From: Treponema sp.
Lineage (GTDB): Bacteria > Spirochaetota > Spirochaetia > Treponematales > Breznakiellaceae
Reading direction: 5' to 3'
Length of the DNA: 64,000 nucleotides
NCBI GenBank assembly: GCA_009784935.1
Contig: WQXI01000007.1
Location: 21,127-85,126, forward strand
The first letter of the stretch is position 1, and every line of letters begins with the position of its first letter. Made by a program: the position numbers and the translations under genes. Under the pieces are notes generated by a model. It did no database searches. It saw only the letters and a list, made by a program, of their open reading frames with translations, and was not told the origin of the DNA. Positions 34,756 to 43,267 of the stretch are shown piece by piece.

Positions 34756-35604
34756 ATGGAAATTAAAATAAACGATAAGATACTGGATGCAAAACCAGAA
34801 AATGAAAACACTGTTGGAGAAGTTCTTTCCAGCGTTGAGCAATGGCTCGAATCTTCCGGGCACCGAATAAGCGAATTAAAAATTGACAATGAACTTGTTA
34901 ATGTCTCCGAGATAGGCGATGTCTTTGCAAAAAATATTGATTCTGTCAATTTAATGGAAATAAGAACACTCGCGATCGGAGAGCTCGCTGCCGCTTCTAT
35001 CTTAAATCTGATAGAAGACATAAAAGAATATGAAGGTCTCGATTTTAACGGGAAAAAAGCATTTTTTGAAACATGGAAAACAAGCGCCGCTGCGGGATTT
35101 TTATCTGCAGAAATGCCTGATTTATTCGGGTTCTGCGTAAATACTTTTTCTAACGGAGAGATCGGAGCGCAGACTCTTTTATCAATTACAGAAGAGATTC
35201 AAAGGGAAGTAATCGAACCTGTAAAAGAATTATCAAATATTGAACCTGTATTAAATGAAATTTGCGAAAGGCTTATTCGTCTTCCTCTTGATATTCAAAC
35301 CGGAAAAGACGCGCTTGCAGCTCAGACTATTCAGATTTTTTCGGCTGTCACAGAAAAGATAATCAGAATATTCCGTCAGCTTGATATTCAGGGTTATTTA
35401 TCATTAGCTTCCGGCAGTGAAAAACCTCTTAACCAGTTAATAACAGAGTTTTGGAATGTATTAAAAGAACTTTTGGAAGCATACGAAAAAAATGATTCTA
35501 TCCTAGTCGGAGATATTACAGAATACGAAGCTGCTCCTAAATTAAAAAAACTGTATTTTGCTATCTTAGAAAATATTCAAAAAAAAACTCAGGATGAAAA
35601 ATGA
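34756..35604 (+). CDS. Conserved flagellar-locus protein of unknown function
   Basis: 282 aa, acidic, mostly helical, no signal or membrane segment. The N-terminus (EIKINDKILDAKPENENTVG) looks like a small ubiquitin-like or TGS-like fold; the rest is long helices (LLSITEEIQREVIEPVKEL). Its place between fliD and the PilZ gene is what I recall for treponemes, so a cytoplasmic role linked to filament export or assembly is plausible. The stop overlaps the next start by four bases. Confidence 0.7.
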   Translation: MEIKINDKILDAKPENENTVGEVLSSVEQWLESSGHRISELKIDNELVNVSEIGDVFAKNIDSVNLMEIRTLAIGELAAASILNLIEDIKEYEGLDFNGKKAFFETWKTSAAAGFLSAEMPDLFGFCVNTFSNGEIGAQTLLSITEEIQREVIEPVKELSNIEPVLNEICERLIRLPLDIQTGKDALAAQTIQIFSAVTEKIIRIFRQLDIQGYLSLASGSEKPLNQLITEFWNVLKELLEAYEKNDSILVGDITEYEAAPKLKKLYFAILENIQKKTQDEK

Positions 35605-36710
35605 TAAACTTTTTTTTGTTTCTTCCATTACAAGTATCCGCCACAGATTTTAATTTTGATGCAAATACAACAAACCCGACAACTGTTCTTATTGGATTTA
35701 TAGTTATTGCAGTTATTATCGCAGTATTAATAATAGTAAACTCTAAAAAACCTGGGATTTCCGGCAGCAGCTCCGGCGGAGGCGGAGGCGGAGCTGGAAG
35801 AAGTATCTTTGCAGGTCTTGCGCTCCATCGTATCGCAAGAAACATTGGACTCAATAATGAACAGGCTAATATGCTCTCCTATGTTTTTAAAATTGATCAA
35901 GTAATAGAACCGGAAAAATCCATTAATAACCCTGCCCTTCTTGACCGGCACTTTAGGCGCGCATATAGATTAATAGAAAACGGCGCCGGCACTGCCGCCG
36001 AAATTCAAAGAAAACTTGCAATTTTATTCTCTACAAGAAACGCGCTGGAAAACAGCTTAATAGGCGGAATAACTTCTTCCAAAAGCATAAAAGATGACAC
36101 ACAGCTTGTTTTAAATACAGGCAAGGAAAGAATAAACTCAAATGTAATTTCGGCAAAGGGAGAAAACCTTGTATTAGAAGCTCCAAAAAGCGTTTTAGGA
36201 AGCCAAATTAAAATACAAAGGGGTACAAGGCTTACTGTTTTATTTTTTACAAAAAATAACAAGGGGTTTAGTTTTGAGAGCCGTGTGACGGGCTATTCCA
36301 GCCAAAACTCTAATCCCACAATGCTTATCGCGCATTCTAATAATTTAAGATTTTTATCCCAAAGACGCTTTAGAAGAAGGCAGGCAGTTATTGCTTGTTC
36401 TTTATATTTGGTGTATGTTGAAGGCAGCGGAAAAAAACAGCGCCTTGTTGTTGATAAGCGCAGATTGCAGGGTAATATTGGGGATATTTCTGTCGGCGGC
36501 TGCTCAATGAAGATTCTTGCTCCTGTACAAGTCGGAGCAAGATTTAAGATTGAATTTACCCAAAGCGATGTTAATGTTGCCGCGCTTGGACAGGTTTTAA
36601 GATCAAACAAAACAGGCATGAACACCATAATTCATGTCAAGTTTCTTAAAATCCCGCAAAGGTCAATGAATATTATTAATTCGTTTGTTTATGAGTATGG
36701 ACGTGAATAA
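35601..36710 (+). CDS. Membrane-anchored PilZ-domain protein (c-di-GMP receptor)
   Basis: 369 aa. One membrane helix near residues 30-46 (VLIGFIVIAVIIAVLIIVN), then a Gly/Ser linker (SGSSSGGGGGGAG), a helical middle (~60-180) and a PilZ domain (~200-369). PilZ signatures are the basic RRFRRRQAV (RxxxR) and DISVGGCSM (DxSxxG), which bind cyclic di-GMP. The middle part resembles the treponemal PilZ proteins that carry a YcgR-like N-terminal helper region. The location behind fliD and before an HD-GYP gene supports a role in motility control. It overlaps the previous gene by four bases. Confidence 0.88.
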   Translation: MINFFLFLPLQVSATDFNFDANTTNPTTVLIGFIVIAVIIAVLIIVNSKKPGISGSSSGGGGGGAGRSIFAGLALHRIARNIGLNNEQANMLSYVFKIDQVIEPEKSINNPALLDRHFRRAYRLIENGAGTAAEIQRKLAILFSTRNALENSLIGGITSSKSIKDDTQLVLNTGKERINSNVISAKGENLVLEAPKSVLGSQIKIQRGTRLTVLFFTKNNKGFSFESRVTGYSSQNSNPTMLIAHSNNLRFLSQRRFRRRQAVIACSLYLVYVEGSGKKQRLVVDKRRLQGNIGDISVGGCSMKILAPVQVGARFKIEFTQSDVNVAALGQVLRSNKTGMNTIIHVKFLKIPQRSMNIINSFVYEYGRE

Positions 36711-36731
36711 ACTGTATAAAGGACGGTAAAA

Positions 36732-36995
36732 ATGAAAGTTATCACAATAAAAGACATGATCAGAAAAGATGTCCCTATCTATTACCGTTTGCTTTTTACA
36801 GGCGTTGCCGTTATAGAAATTAACGATGTTAACCGCGATTTTCGCATAGATTTTTCGATAGAAATTAAACCGACAGGTCAGAGGGATATAAATGTATCTT
36901 TTATAGACACAATTGATTATCCGTTAATTCCTGTTGTAAGAGAATTAAAAGCAATAATACAAGAATTGGATTCCAATGACGGACTTCCCACTTGA
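36732..36995 (+). CDS. Small conserved protein of unknown function
   Basis: 87 aa, soluble, beta-rich (VPIYYRLLFTGVAVIEIND, FRIDFSIEIKPTGQRDINVS). No family recognised. It starts 21 bases after the PilZ gene and its 3' end overlaps the tsaE start by 20 bases, so it belongs to the same transcript. The overlap means tsaE translation is coupled to it. Confidence 0.7.
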   Translation: MKVITIKDMIRKDVPIYYRLLFTGVAVIEINDVNRDFRIDFSIEIKPTGQRDINVSFIDTIDYPLIPVVRELKAIIQELDSNDGLPT

Positions 36996-37428
36996 GATCA
37001 CTTTAGAATCAAAAACACCGGAAGAAACTTTTAACATTGGAAAACGTATAGCTGCTCACTTATGCGCGGGCTCTGTTTTGGCTTTGGATGGAACGCTTGG
37101 CAGCGGAAAAACCTGCCTTATAAAAGGCATTGCCAGTTTTTTGGGCATTAAAGAAAATATCACAAGCCCTACATATACGATTATTAATGAATACCAATTA
37201 GAACCAAATAAATCATTTTATCATATTGACGCTTACCGCCTTAACGATGACAGGGATTTTGAAGAAACCGGCGGTTTAGAAGTTATCAATGATGAAAAAG
37301 GAATATCTGTGATTGAATGGAGTTATCGTATAAAAAATTCGCTTCCTAAACACACAATTCATGTTTTTATTGATATAACGGGTAAAACTTCCAGAACTAT
37401 AAAAATAAAAGGTATTGATAATTTATGA
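36976..37428 (+). CDS. tsaE: tRNA threonylcarbamoyladenosine ATPase TsaE
   Basis: P-loop ATPase of the TsaBDE complex that makes t6A37 in tRNAs reading ANN codons. 150 aa with Walker A GTLGSGKTCL, the switch region ITSPTYTIINEY, HIDAYRLND and EWSYRI. Length is typical. It overlaps the preceding small gene by 20 bases and tsaB by four, so the three are co-translated. The third partner, tsaD, is not in the window. Confidence 0.95.
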   Translation: MTDFPLEITLESKTPEETFNIGKRIAAHLCAGSVLALDGTLGSGKTCLIKGIASFLGIKENITSPTYTIINEYQLEPNKSFYHIDAYRLNDDRDFEETGGLEVINDEKGISVIEWSYRIKNSLPKHTIHVFIDITGKTSRTIKIKGIDNL

Positions 37429-38078
37429 ATACAATACTTGCGATTGATTCATTTTCATCATTATTTTCCGCTGCCCTTTTATACAAAGAAGAATTATTTT
37501 ATATCGAATCTGACGCTCAGTTAAGACAGTCAGAACTTGCGATGGTTTTTATAGATGATTTATTTAAAAAAGCAAATATAAAGCCAAACGAACTTAACGG
37601 CGTTCTTTGTATGCAGGGTCCCGGCTCCTTTACGGGGCTTCGTATTGGTTATTCAATTGCAAAAGGACTGGCTCTTTCGCTTTCTATTCCTTTTGCGGCT
37701 GTACCGACATTAGATTGTATTGCCCTTAATTACAGCGGTTTAACTTTTGCCGTAACAGAAGCTATAAAATCATGCTGTTTTTATGCCGTTTTTGATAACG
37801 GTAAAAGGCTTACAGAAGATAAAGAAGGCTCTTTTCATTCTATTGCAGAAGAAGTCGAAATTTACCTAAAAAAAGCTCCTAATATAGCAATTACTGGAAA
37901 ATTCTCTCCCCTTTTGAATGAATCTTTGCTGTGTTTTGCTGATAAAGTAACTATTAATAATGAAAAACGAGGTTACGCAAAAGATATTTTAACCATTGCC
38001 AAAAACAGAAAAATACTTGATAATGATTGTGACGCTTATTTATTTGAAGGACCTCAATATTTAAGGAATTCTGTATGA
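37425..38078 (+). CDS. tsaB: tRNA threonylcarbamoyladenosine protein TsaB
   Basis: ASKHA-fold partner that dimerises with TsaD for t6A synthesis. 217 aa with ILAIDSFSSLFSAAL, the LNGVLCMQGPGSFTGLRIG segment and AKGLALSLSIPFAAVPTLD. The length is slightly short of the common 220-230 aa. It overlaps tsaE by ATGA and the HD-GYP gene by the same kind of junction. Confidence 0.94.
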   Translation: MNTILAIDSFSSLFSAALLYKEELFYIESDAQLRQSELAMVFIDDLFKKANIKPNELNGVLCMQGPGSFTGLRIGYSIAKGLALSLSIPFAAVPTLDCIALNYSGLTFAVTEAIKSCCFYAVFDNGKRLTEDKEGSFHSIAEEVEIYLKKAPNIAITGKFSPLLNESLLCFADKVTINNEKRGYAKDILTIAKNRKILDNDCDAYLFEGPQYLRNSV

Positions 38079-39124
38079 GTTATGTTATAGAAGAAGCAAA
38101 TCTCGAACCTCTTGATGACTCCGGTAATGAAGGGCTCATTTTATCTTCTTCTCATAATCCCTTTAAAACAAGCGTTTTTCCGGTTTTAATTTTAAACAAG
38201 CAGTTAAAGATTATTTATTCCAACGAATCCTGCGAGCAGATGTTTCAGGGTTTCTCAAATCTCCTTGGAAGCTATTTTTTTGATTTATTCGGCAAGGCAT
38301 TTTCGCTGGAAGACGCAAGAAAAATAAGAGATACGATTATAAACGGAGGAAATGGTTTTTCTTGGAAAGGAACAGCGCTTTTAAAAACAAGAGAAACTGT
38401 TTCGATTAAGATTAGGGTCTATATTTTTCCTCTAGAAATGGATTTAAAGGCGCCGTCTGATTTTGTTGTAATGTTTGATGATTTTACAGAAGAAAGTAAA
38501 AAGCTTTTAAGATCTGTTTTTCTTTCTTTACTGGAAGCTTCTAAACTAAAAGATAATGATACAGGAAAGCATATTGTCCGCGTTAACGAATATTCCAAAC
38601 GACTTTCTGACGAACTCTTTAAAATAGGCGGCGATTCTTACAAGCGGATAGACGCTGACTTTATCGATAATATTGGTTTTTTAGCGGCAATGCATGATGT
38701 AGGAAAAATCGGCACACCGGATGACATCCTAAATAAAGAGGGTCCGCTCTCTGACTGGGAATGGGCAGTAATGCGCGAACATACAAAAAACGGAGCTTTT
38801 ATTTTATCAACTTATCCCAATCCTATGGCAAAAGAAATCGCTCTCTCCCATCACGAAAAATGGAACGGCACCGGCTATCCATTCCAGCTCGAAGGCGAAA
38901 TGATTCCGCTTGCCGCAAGAATTGTTACAATTGCAGATGTTTATGACGCTCTGCGCATGGAACGCAGTTATAAACCAGCTTTGAGCCACGAAGTTGCAAT
39001 ATCAAAAATAATTGAACAAAGCGGCATTCATTTTGATCCAAAACTTATTAATATTTTTAAAGGTATAATGGGCGACTTTGAAAAGATCTATAACTCCAAC
39101 TCGGACGAAGCTCGAAGAGATTAA
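38075..39124 (+). CDS. PAS/HD-GYP-domain phosphodiesterase, predicted c-di-GMP hydrolase
   Basis: 349 aa. A PAS-like sensor occupies ~35-145 (PVLILNKQLKIIYSNESCEQ). The HD-GYP domain spans ~150-345: the HD pair is in FLAAMHDVGKIGTP and the GYP signature in HHEKWNGTGYP, followed by ARIVTIADVYDALRMERSYK. All metal-binding residues I can check are present, so it should break down cyclic di-GMP. No membrane segment. It is the last gene of the block and opposes, in principle, the PilZ receptor six genes-lengths upstream. It ends where the repeat island begins. Confidence 0.9.
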   Translation: MSYVIEEANLEPLDDSGNEGLILSSSHNPFKTSVFPVLILNKQLKIIYSNESCEQMFQGFSNLLGSYFFDLFGKAFSLEDARKIRDTIINGGNGFSWKGTALLKTRETVSIKIRVYIFPLEMDLKAPSDFVVMFDDFTEESKKLLRSVFLSLLEASKLKDNDTGKHIVRVNEYSKRLSDELFKIGGDSYKRIDADFIDNIGFLAAMHDVGKIGTPDDILNKEGPLSDWEWAVMREHTKNGAFILSTYPNPMAKEIALSHHEKWNGTGYPFQLEGEMIPLAARIVTIADVYDALRMERSYKPALSHEVAISKIIEQSGIHFDPKLINIFKGIMGDFEKIYNSNSDEARRD

Positions 39125-39135
39125 ATACGAAGAGT

Positions 39136-39274
39136 CTCACACACGTCCAAGAATGCACGCGAATGCGTGTAGCTGGATAAATTAGGGAGACGTGGCGCAC
39201 AACAAAAGTCAATGAGGCGGATAATGCGCGAAGGATTTATCCTGAGCTGTGCGCCCAGCACAGCGGCACAGAGA
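39136..39274 (+). repeat. 139-bp repeat element, left copy of an inverted pair
   Basis: Begins CTCACACACGTCC and ends CAGCGGCACAGAG, the termini of the CTCACAC family, with ~110 extra bases inside. Roughly three quarters identical by eye to the reverse complement of 40163-40300. Shared blocks: AATGCACGC, GAATTAGGGAG-like, TGGCGCA, TAATGCGCGA, GCGCCC. An internal hairpin AGGAT/ATCCT sits where the other copy has CAGC/GCTG. Confidence 0.8.
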
Positions 39275-39330
39275 TTCATTGGGAAGATCCTCTCGCAGGG
39301 CTCGCAGGGGAAGAATTAAGATAAGAATTT

Positions 39331-39446
39331 AACCACAGAGTTTCACGGAGTTCTTGTCCGAAAGCCTTTATTCCTGCTAGAAGCTTCGCTGCAAGGACCC
39401 GTGTTACTCCGTGTGCTAGAAGCTTCGCTGCAAGTACCTCTGTGGT
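39331..39446. repeat. ACCACGGAG-family repeat carrying two copies of a 20-base unit
   Basis: Ends AACCACAGAGTTTCACGGAG and CCTCTGTGGTAAA. The right arm is split by two identical 20-base units at 39376-39395 and 39415-39434 (containing AGAAGCTTCGCTGCAAG). A reversed copy lies at 39510-39529 and a truncated one at 12188-12201. The rest of 39275-39563 has short duplicated fragments (CTCGCAGGG twice) and no gene. Confidence 0.8.
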
Positions 39447-39509
39447 AAAAATTACAAAGGACACAGAGGAAATATCTGAAATTTATCTCGCAGTGCCCGC
39501 TGTGGTGAT

Positions 39510-39529
39510 CTTGCAGCGAAGCTTCTAGC
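39510..39529 (-). repeat. Reversed copy of the 20-base AAGCTTCGCTGCAAG unit
   Basis: Exact reverse complement of the units at 39376 and 39415. It lies 35 bases before the end of the lipoprotein gene. Confidence 0.8.
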
Positions 39530-39563
39530 AAGAATTTTAGATTAAAAGTTCCCAATTTTTTGT

Positions 39564-40070
39564 TTATGGGTATGTAACTCTTCCTGTTAGCATATCAACG
39601 GTTGCAATTAGAAATCTTTGATAATCATGAGTAATAAATAATACATGATTAAAGAGACCGGAATAAATCTGTGCTTTACCATCCCAATCAACATTAACTG
39701 TATACTCTTTTCCGTTTTCAAAATTAAAGTTAAATGATATCATATTAAAAGTTGATTTTGAAACATGTGTTAAGTGCTCTCCATTAAAAACAAACTGAGT
39801 ATTACCGCCCGGAATCCTTAGAAGTTCAACAGTAGCAGTATTCTGGAATCTAGTAAAAGGTTTTGATATCCAATTAACTTGAATTCCATTATATTCAACA
39901 ATTGATAGTCCATATATATAGAAAGCAATTAGGGTTGTTTCTTCATCCGGTAAATATTCATTAAATACATTTATCGTATGTTTAGATTTATTGATATCTA
40001 TAATAGCGCAAGAACCAATTAAAATAAAACAGACAATTACAAACAGCGTTAAAACAACATTTTTCTTCAT
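39564..40070 (-). CDS. Lipoprotein, member of a three-gene family in this window
   Basis: 168 aa with lipobox LIGSC (Cys21). It shares an ordered set of motifs with the lipoproteins at 45955 and 46513: VEYNGIQVNW (their KEYNG-N-ES), RIPGGNTQFVFN (their PPGEALLLFD) and FNFENGKEYTVNV (their FEAGKEYTF). It lacks their C-terminal RRNRW...WDIGEF end. Codon use is more AT-rich than neighbours. It has its own promoter (40108-40135) and GGAG six bases before the ATG, and sits between two inverted copies of a repeat element. Function unknown; the motifs suggest a small beta domain. Confidence 0.75.
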   Translation of the reverse strand: MKKNVVLTLFVIVCFILIGSCAIIDINKSKHTINVFNEYLPDEETTLIAFYIYGLSIVEYNGIQVNWISKPFTRFQNTATVELLRIPGGNTQFVFNGEHLTHVSKSTFNMISFNFNFENGKEYTVNVDWDGKAQIYSGLFNHVLFITHDYQRFLIATVDMLTGRVTYP

Positions 40071-40107
40071 AAAAACTCCTTTAAGAAAACAACCAAATAT
40101 TAGTATA

Positions 40108-40135
40108 ATAATATCATAAATTTTAATAAAGTCAA
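40108..40135 (-). promoter_or_regulatory. Promoter of the lipoprotein at 39564-40070
   Basis: On the minus strand TTGACT (40135-40130), 16 bases, then TATTAT (40113-40108). It lies inside the inverted repeat pair, so the gene and its promoter form a self-contained segment. Confidence 0.6.
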
Positions 40136-40162
40136 CATAAAAATATTGATAACACCTTCTTT

Positions 40163-40300
40163 CTCCGTGCCGTTGTGCCGGGCGCGCAGCTCCAGCTAAA
40201 GCTGTCGCGCATTATTTTATCTCATTGCATTTAATTTTGCGCCATGCCTCCCTAATTCATCCATCCACACGCAATGCGTGCATTAATGGGCATGTGTGAG
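40163..40300 (-). repeat. 139-bp repeat element, right copy of an inverted pair
   Basis: Reverse-complement counterpart of 39136-39274. The plus strand begins CTCCGTGCCGTTGTGCC and ends GGGCATGTGTGAG. Its internal hairpin CAGC/GCTG (around 40187-40204) replaces the other copy's AGGAT/ATCCT at the same place: different bases, same shape. It ends 13 bases before the hemW stop codon. Confidence 0.8.
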
Positions 40301-40313
40301 TTTCTTACGGCAA

Positions 40314-41465
40314 TTAAATCATTCGCCGCTCCAGTTCCACAAAGGCTTCTTCTAAAAATCTGTTTAAATAAAGCATTTTATTTTTGTTTTGCCAGCGGAA
40401 GAGTGTCTCTCCAATACACTCTTCAATACTACAAGAAAATCTGTTTTTAAATAATGTTAAATCTGGTCCATCACTGCAGCGATACCCCATTAAAAGACTT
40501 TCTTTTATTAAAGTAAGTTTATCAAGTATTTCGCAGTTTGCGTTTTGTATATTTGGGTTTTTTATATATTCGTCAATATTAGAATTATAAGCATATCTTT
40601 TACCTTGAGGAATACTATCGTTTATTATAGTTCCGCTTGCGGCTGCTCCTGCTCCTATCCAGTTTTCTAGACGCCAATATCTTAAATTGTGCCTGCTGTA
40701 TTTATTGTCTTTTGCAAAATTAGAAATTTCGTAATTTTCAAATCCTTTGGTAATTAATAATTCCCGTCCTGTAAGCCAAAGTTCTTCGGCTATTTCATTT
40801 TGCGGCAGAAGGATAGTATTTAGATTTATTTTTTTTGCTAAGGGAGTTTCTGGATCTACAGTTAAACTATAAAGAGAAATATGCGAAGGATTAAATTCTA
40901 AAATTTTATTTATATCATTGAAAACAGCTGCGTTATCCTGAAACGGGAGTCCTGTAATTAAATCAACACAAAGTGAATCTGGGAAATAACTGGAAGCTAT
41001 TTTTAAACTTTTCTTTACCTTTTTTTCTTCCCTGTGTTCACTTCTTCCGCGATTTACAGCTAAACGGCTTTTTTCATTAAAAGTCTGCACTCCAAGGCTT
41101 ATTCTATTAATACCGCCATCTTTGCAAATATCCAAAAAATCATTTGCGACAGATTCCGTGTTTGCCTCTATAGTAAACTCTACAGGATTAAAACAAGAAA
41201 TTTTATTTAATTCATTTAATAAATACTTTATTTTACTGTCCAAAACAGAGGGAGTACCTCCGCCGATATATGCTGTTGGTATTTCTTCTATTTTAAAATA
41301 TTCAATCTGCTCTCTTATATCTAAAACAAGCGCTTTTAAATAAGAATCAAAATATTCATTTTTAAGATTGTTTTCTTTAATGGAATTTATATCAATCGAA
41401 TAAAAATCACAGTAGTCGCATAACGAACTGCAAAACGGGATATGAATATATAAAGACGCTATCAT
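40314..41465 (-). CDS. hemW: Radical SAM heme chaperone HemW
   Basis: HemN-like radical SAM protein that delivers heme; often annotated as oxygen-independent coproporphyrinogen oxidase. 383 aa. The cluster motif is HIPFCSSLCDYCDF (C12, C16, C19), followed by YIGGGTPSVL, FTIEANTESV, GGINRISLGVQTFN, and the C-terminal HemN_C region (NLRYWRLENWIGAGAAASG). HemW-type features are the YIHIPFC start and lack of the extra N-terminal cysteine of true HemN. It is followed upstream by the Thr-type signal peptidase, 14 bases away. Confidence 0.92.
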   Translation of the reverse strand: MIASLYIHIPFCSSLCDYCDFYSIDINSIKENNLKNEYFDSYLKALVLDIREQIEYFKIEEIPTAYIGGGTPSVLDSKIKYLLNELNKISCFNPVEFTIEANTESVANDFLDICKDGGINRISLGVQTFNEKSRLAVNRGRSEHREEKKVKKSLKIASSYFPDSLCVDLITGLPFQDNAAVFNDINKILEFNPSHISLYSLTVDPETPLAKKINLNTILLPQNEIAEELWLTGRELLITKGFENYEISNFAKDNKYSRHNLRYWRLENWIGAGAAASGTIINDSIPQGKRYAYNSNIDEYIKNPNIQNANCEILDKLTLIKESLLMGYRCSDGPDLTLFKNRFSCSIEECIGETLFRWQNKNKMLYLNRFLEEAFVELERRMI

Positions 41466-41479
41466 ACCGCGTACCGCGT

Positions 41480-42196
41480 TTAAAGAAGCGTAATCTTGTT
41501 AAGCGGCCAAAACCTTAATAATGCTCTTGCTGATATTAACGAAGGAGAAATCGCTCCCCATGTACGCGAATCGTTTGTATTGCTCCTATCATCAGAAACA
41601 ACATAACAATCATCATTACCAAGCACAATTGTATCAATGCTTCCGGAAAAAGGAATCGAATTATCCCAAATATCAGTAATCTGCGGAATCGATGTATGAT
41701 ACGGTCTTTGTGAAAGTTCAAACTCTGTAAGAATATAGGAACTGCCTGCAGCTTGTACCCTAAATCCATAACTGCTCATAGAAATTTCATCTCCGGGAAG
41801 ACCGATAACACGTTTAATGTAATGCTGCCCCTCTCCGGAAAAAATCCCTGCCTTTTGAGCTGTAAAAAATCTTACAAAACCATCAATGAAACGAAGCGGA
41901 AGATTTGCGTCTTTACGATGCCTCATGTCTACAAGCACAATGCTTCCCCGTTTATACGGAAATTGATTTTCATCGTTATTCCGCCCTAACGGCTTAAAAG
42001 AAGTAAATATTATCCTGTCGCCTTTATTTAAACCGGGCTGCATTGTATCGTTATCAACAACCCAAACAGAAATAAAAAACGCGCTTATACAATTATAAAT
42101 AATAAATAAAATAAAAAATACAAGAAGAAATTTTAATGCTTTATGCCTTTGATACTTCTGAGCTGTATAAGAATAATGTGTCCATTTATCAAACAT
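41480..42196 (-). CDS. Type I signal peptidase paralogue with Thr in place of the catalytic Ser
   Basis: 238 aa with one N-terminal membrane helix (FLLVFFILFIIYNCISAFF). The S26 family boxes are present: box B VVDNDTMQPGLNKGD, box D YIKRVIGLPGDEI (Lys128) and box E VVSDDRSNTNDSRTWG. In box B the nucleophile Ser, normally in the form DSMxPTL, is Thr51 (codon ACA). Lys128 is kept. It lies ten bases after a canonical signal peptidase gene, so the two are co-transcribed. It could be active with Thr, have a special substrate set, or be a regulatory subunit. Confidence 0.85.
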   Translation of the reverse strand: MFDKWTHYSYTAQKYQRHKALKFLLVFFILFIIYNCISAFFISVWVVDNDTMQPGLNKGDRIIFTSFKPLGRNNDENQFPYKRGSIVLVDMRHRKDANLPLRFIDGFVRFFTAQKAGIFSGEGQHYIKRVIGLPGDEISMSSYGFRVQAAGSSYILTEFELSQRPYHTSIPQITDIWDNSIPFSGSIDTIVLGNDDCYVVSDDRSNTNDSRTWGAISPSLISARALLRFWPLNKITLL

Positions 42197-42206
42197 ATTT
42201 ACCTTC

Positions 42207-43208
42207 CTATATAATTTTTCCCCAGCGGTTAAACGGCCAGAAAATTACAAGTCCTTTTCCAAGAACTTTAGAAACTTTGACAGGACCGTATTCACGTCCG
42301 TCATAAGAACTATCACGATTATCTCCAAGCGGAAGAATCCTTCCTTCCGGCACATACCATCCAAGACGGCTTGCCGCAAGATTATTAGAATAGCTTTTAA
42401 CATGAGGCATAGCTTTTCTGACTGTTTCGTTCCGCGAGAGATAAACAGCAAGCGAATCATTTCTTACTGCCGATGACGCCTGAGAAATTAGTTTTTGCGA
42501 AACAGGAAATCCCGCAATAGACCAGCCGTCTGCTTTTCCAAAAGCTGCAATCGCCTCATAATCATCCTGTTTTATTAAACGGCTCACATTGTGTTTCCAG
42601 CCGCGGGCAGCGTTATATTCTCTTTCCGAAACCCATCTATCTTCTCCGGCGAACTTAATATAGACATCTCCATCCTTAAATATTAACCTGTCGCCGCCTT
42701 GTCCAATTGTCCTTTTTATAAGGAAATGCACCCTCTGTTCGCCTTGATCGTTCCTGTCAATATCTACAAGAGAGAGGGTAAGCATAAATATAATCCTTTG
42801 TGTAATATCAAATGCCGTTCCCATCCAGCCGCTGAACCTTGAAACATAATCGGGACTTTCAAAAACAATAACGTCATTGCGTTTTGGCTGTTGGAGCCCG
42901 GGCAGCTTAAAGAAACCCGGTAAAAGTTCCGGTCCGTATATATTCTTATTAACAAAAACGTGATCGCCGATATTAAGCGAATTTATCATTGAACCTGTAG
43001 GAATCTTATAAGCCTGAACAAGGTACTGATTTAACAGTAAAACCATACAGGCTGCCCACAAAAAGGCCTCCAGCCAATCTACCAAGGGTTTCTTGGCTTT
43101 TTGCTTTTCTTTTTTAATATATTGCTTTCTTGCTCTATAAGTTAGAATATCCTCGGTAATTTTCTGAATATTATCGAAAAAATCCGCTTTTTTAACACTT
43201 TTCCCCAT
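42207..43208 (-). CDS. lepB: Signal peptidase I
   Basis: Cleaves Sec signal peptides at the outer face of the inner membrane. 333 aa, one main membrane helix (WLEAFLWAACMVLLLNQYLV), then box B YKIPTGSMINSLNIGD (Ser73 nucleophile), box D FLIKRTIGQGGD (Lys165 base) and box E LPLGDNRDSSYDGREYG. A ~90-residue insert lies between boxes D and E (around 175-285), which explains the long size. The first of a tandem pair; the second copy has Thr at the Ser position. Start ATG 43208. Divergent from the TIGR03546 gene. Confidence 0.93.
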   Translation of the reverse strand: MGKSVKKADFFDNIQKITEDILTYRARKQYIKKEKQKAKKPLVDWLEAFLWAACMVLLLNQYLVQAYKIPTGSMINSLNIGDHVFVNKNIYGPELLPGFFKLPGLQQPKRNDVIVFESPDYVSRFSGWMGTAFDITQRIIFMLTLSLVDIDRNDQGEQRVHFLIKRTIGQGGDRLIFKDGDVYIKFAGEDRWVSEREYNAARGWKHNVSRLIKQDDYEAIAAFGKADGWSIAGFPVSQKLISQASSAVRNDSLAVYLSRNETVRKAMPHVKSYSNNLAASRLGWYVPEGRILPLGDNRDSSYDGREYGPVKVSKVLGKGLVIFWPFNRWGKII

Positions 43209-43267
43209 TGATTGATTCTAACATATATTGCAGACTTTATTCAAGAGTTTTTTTAAGGAGTAACGAT

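Noticed and set aside
39125..39563. Possible CRISPR array in the repeat island
   Set aside because: Repeats are unequal, nested and in both orientations, with no regular spacers and no cas genes.
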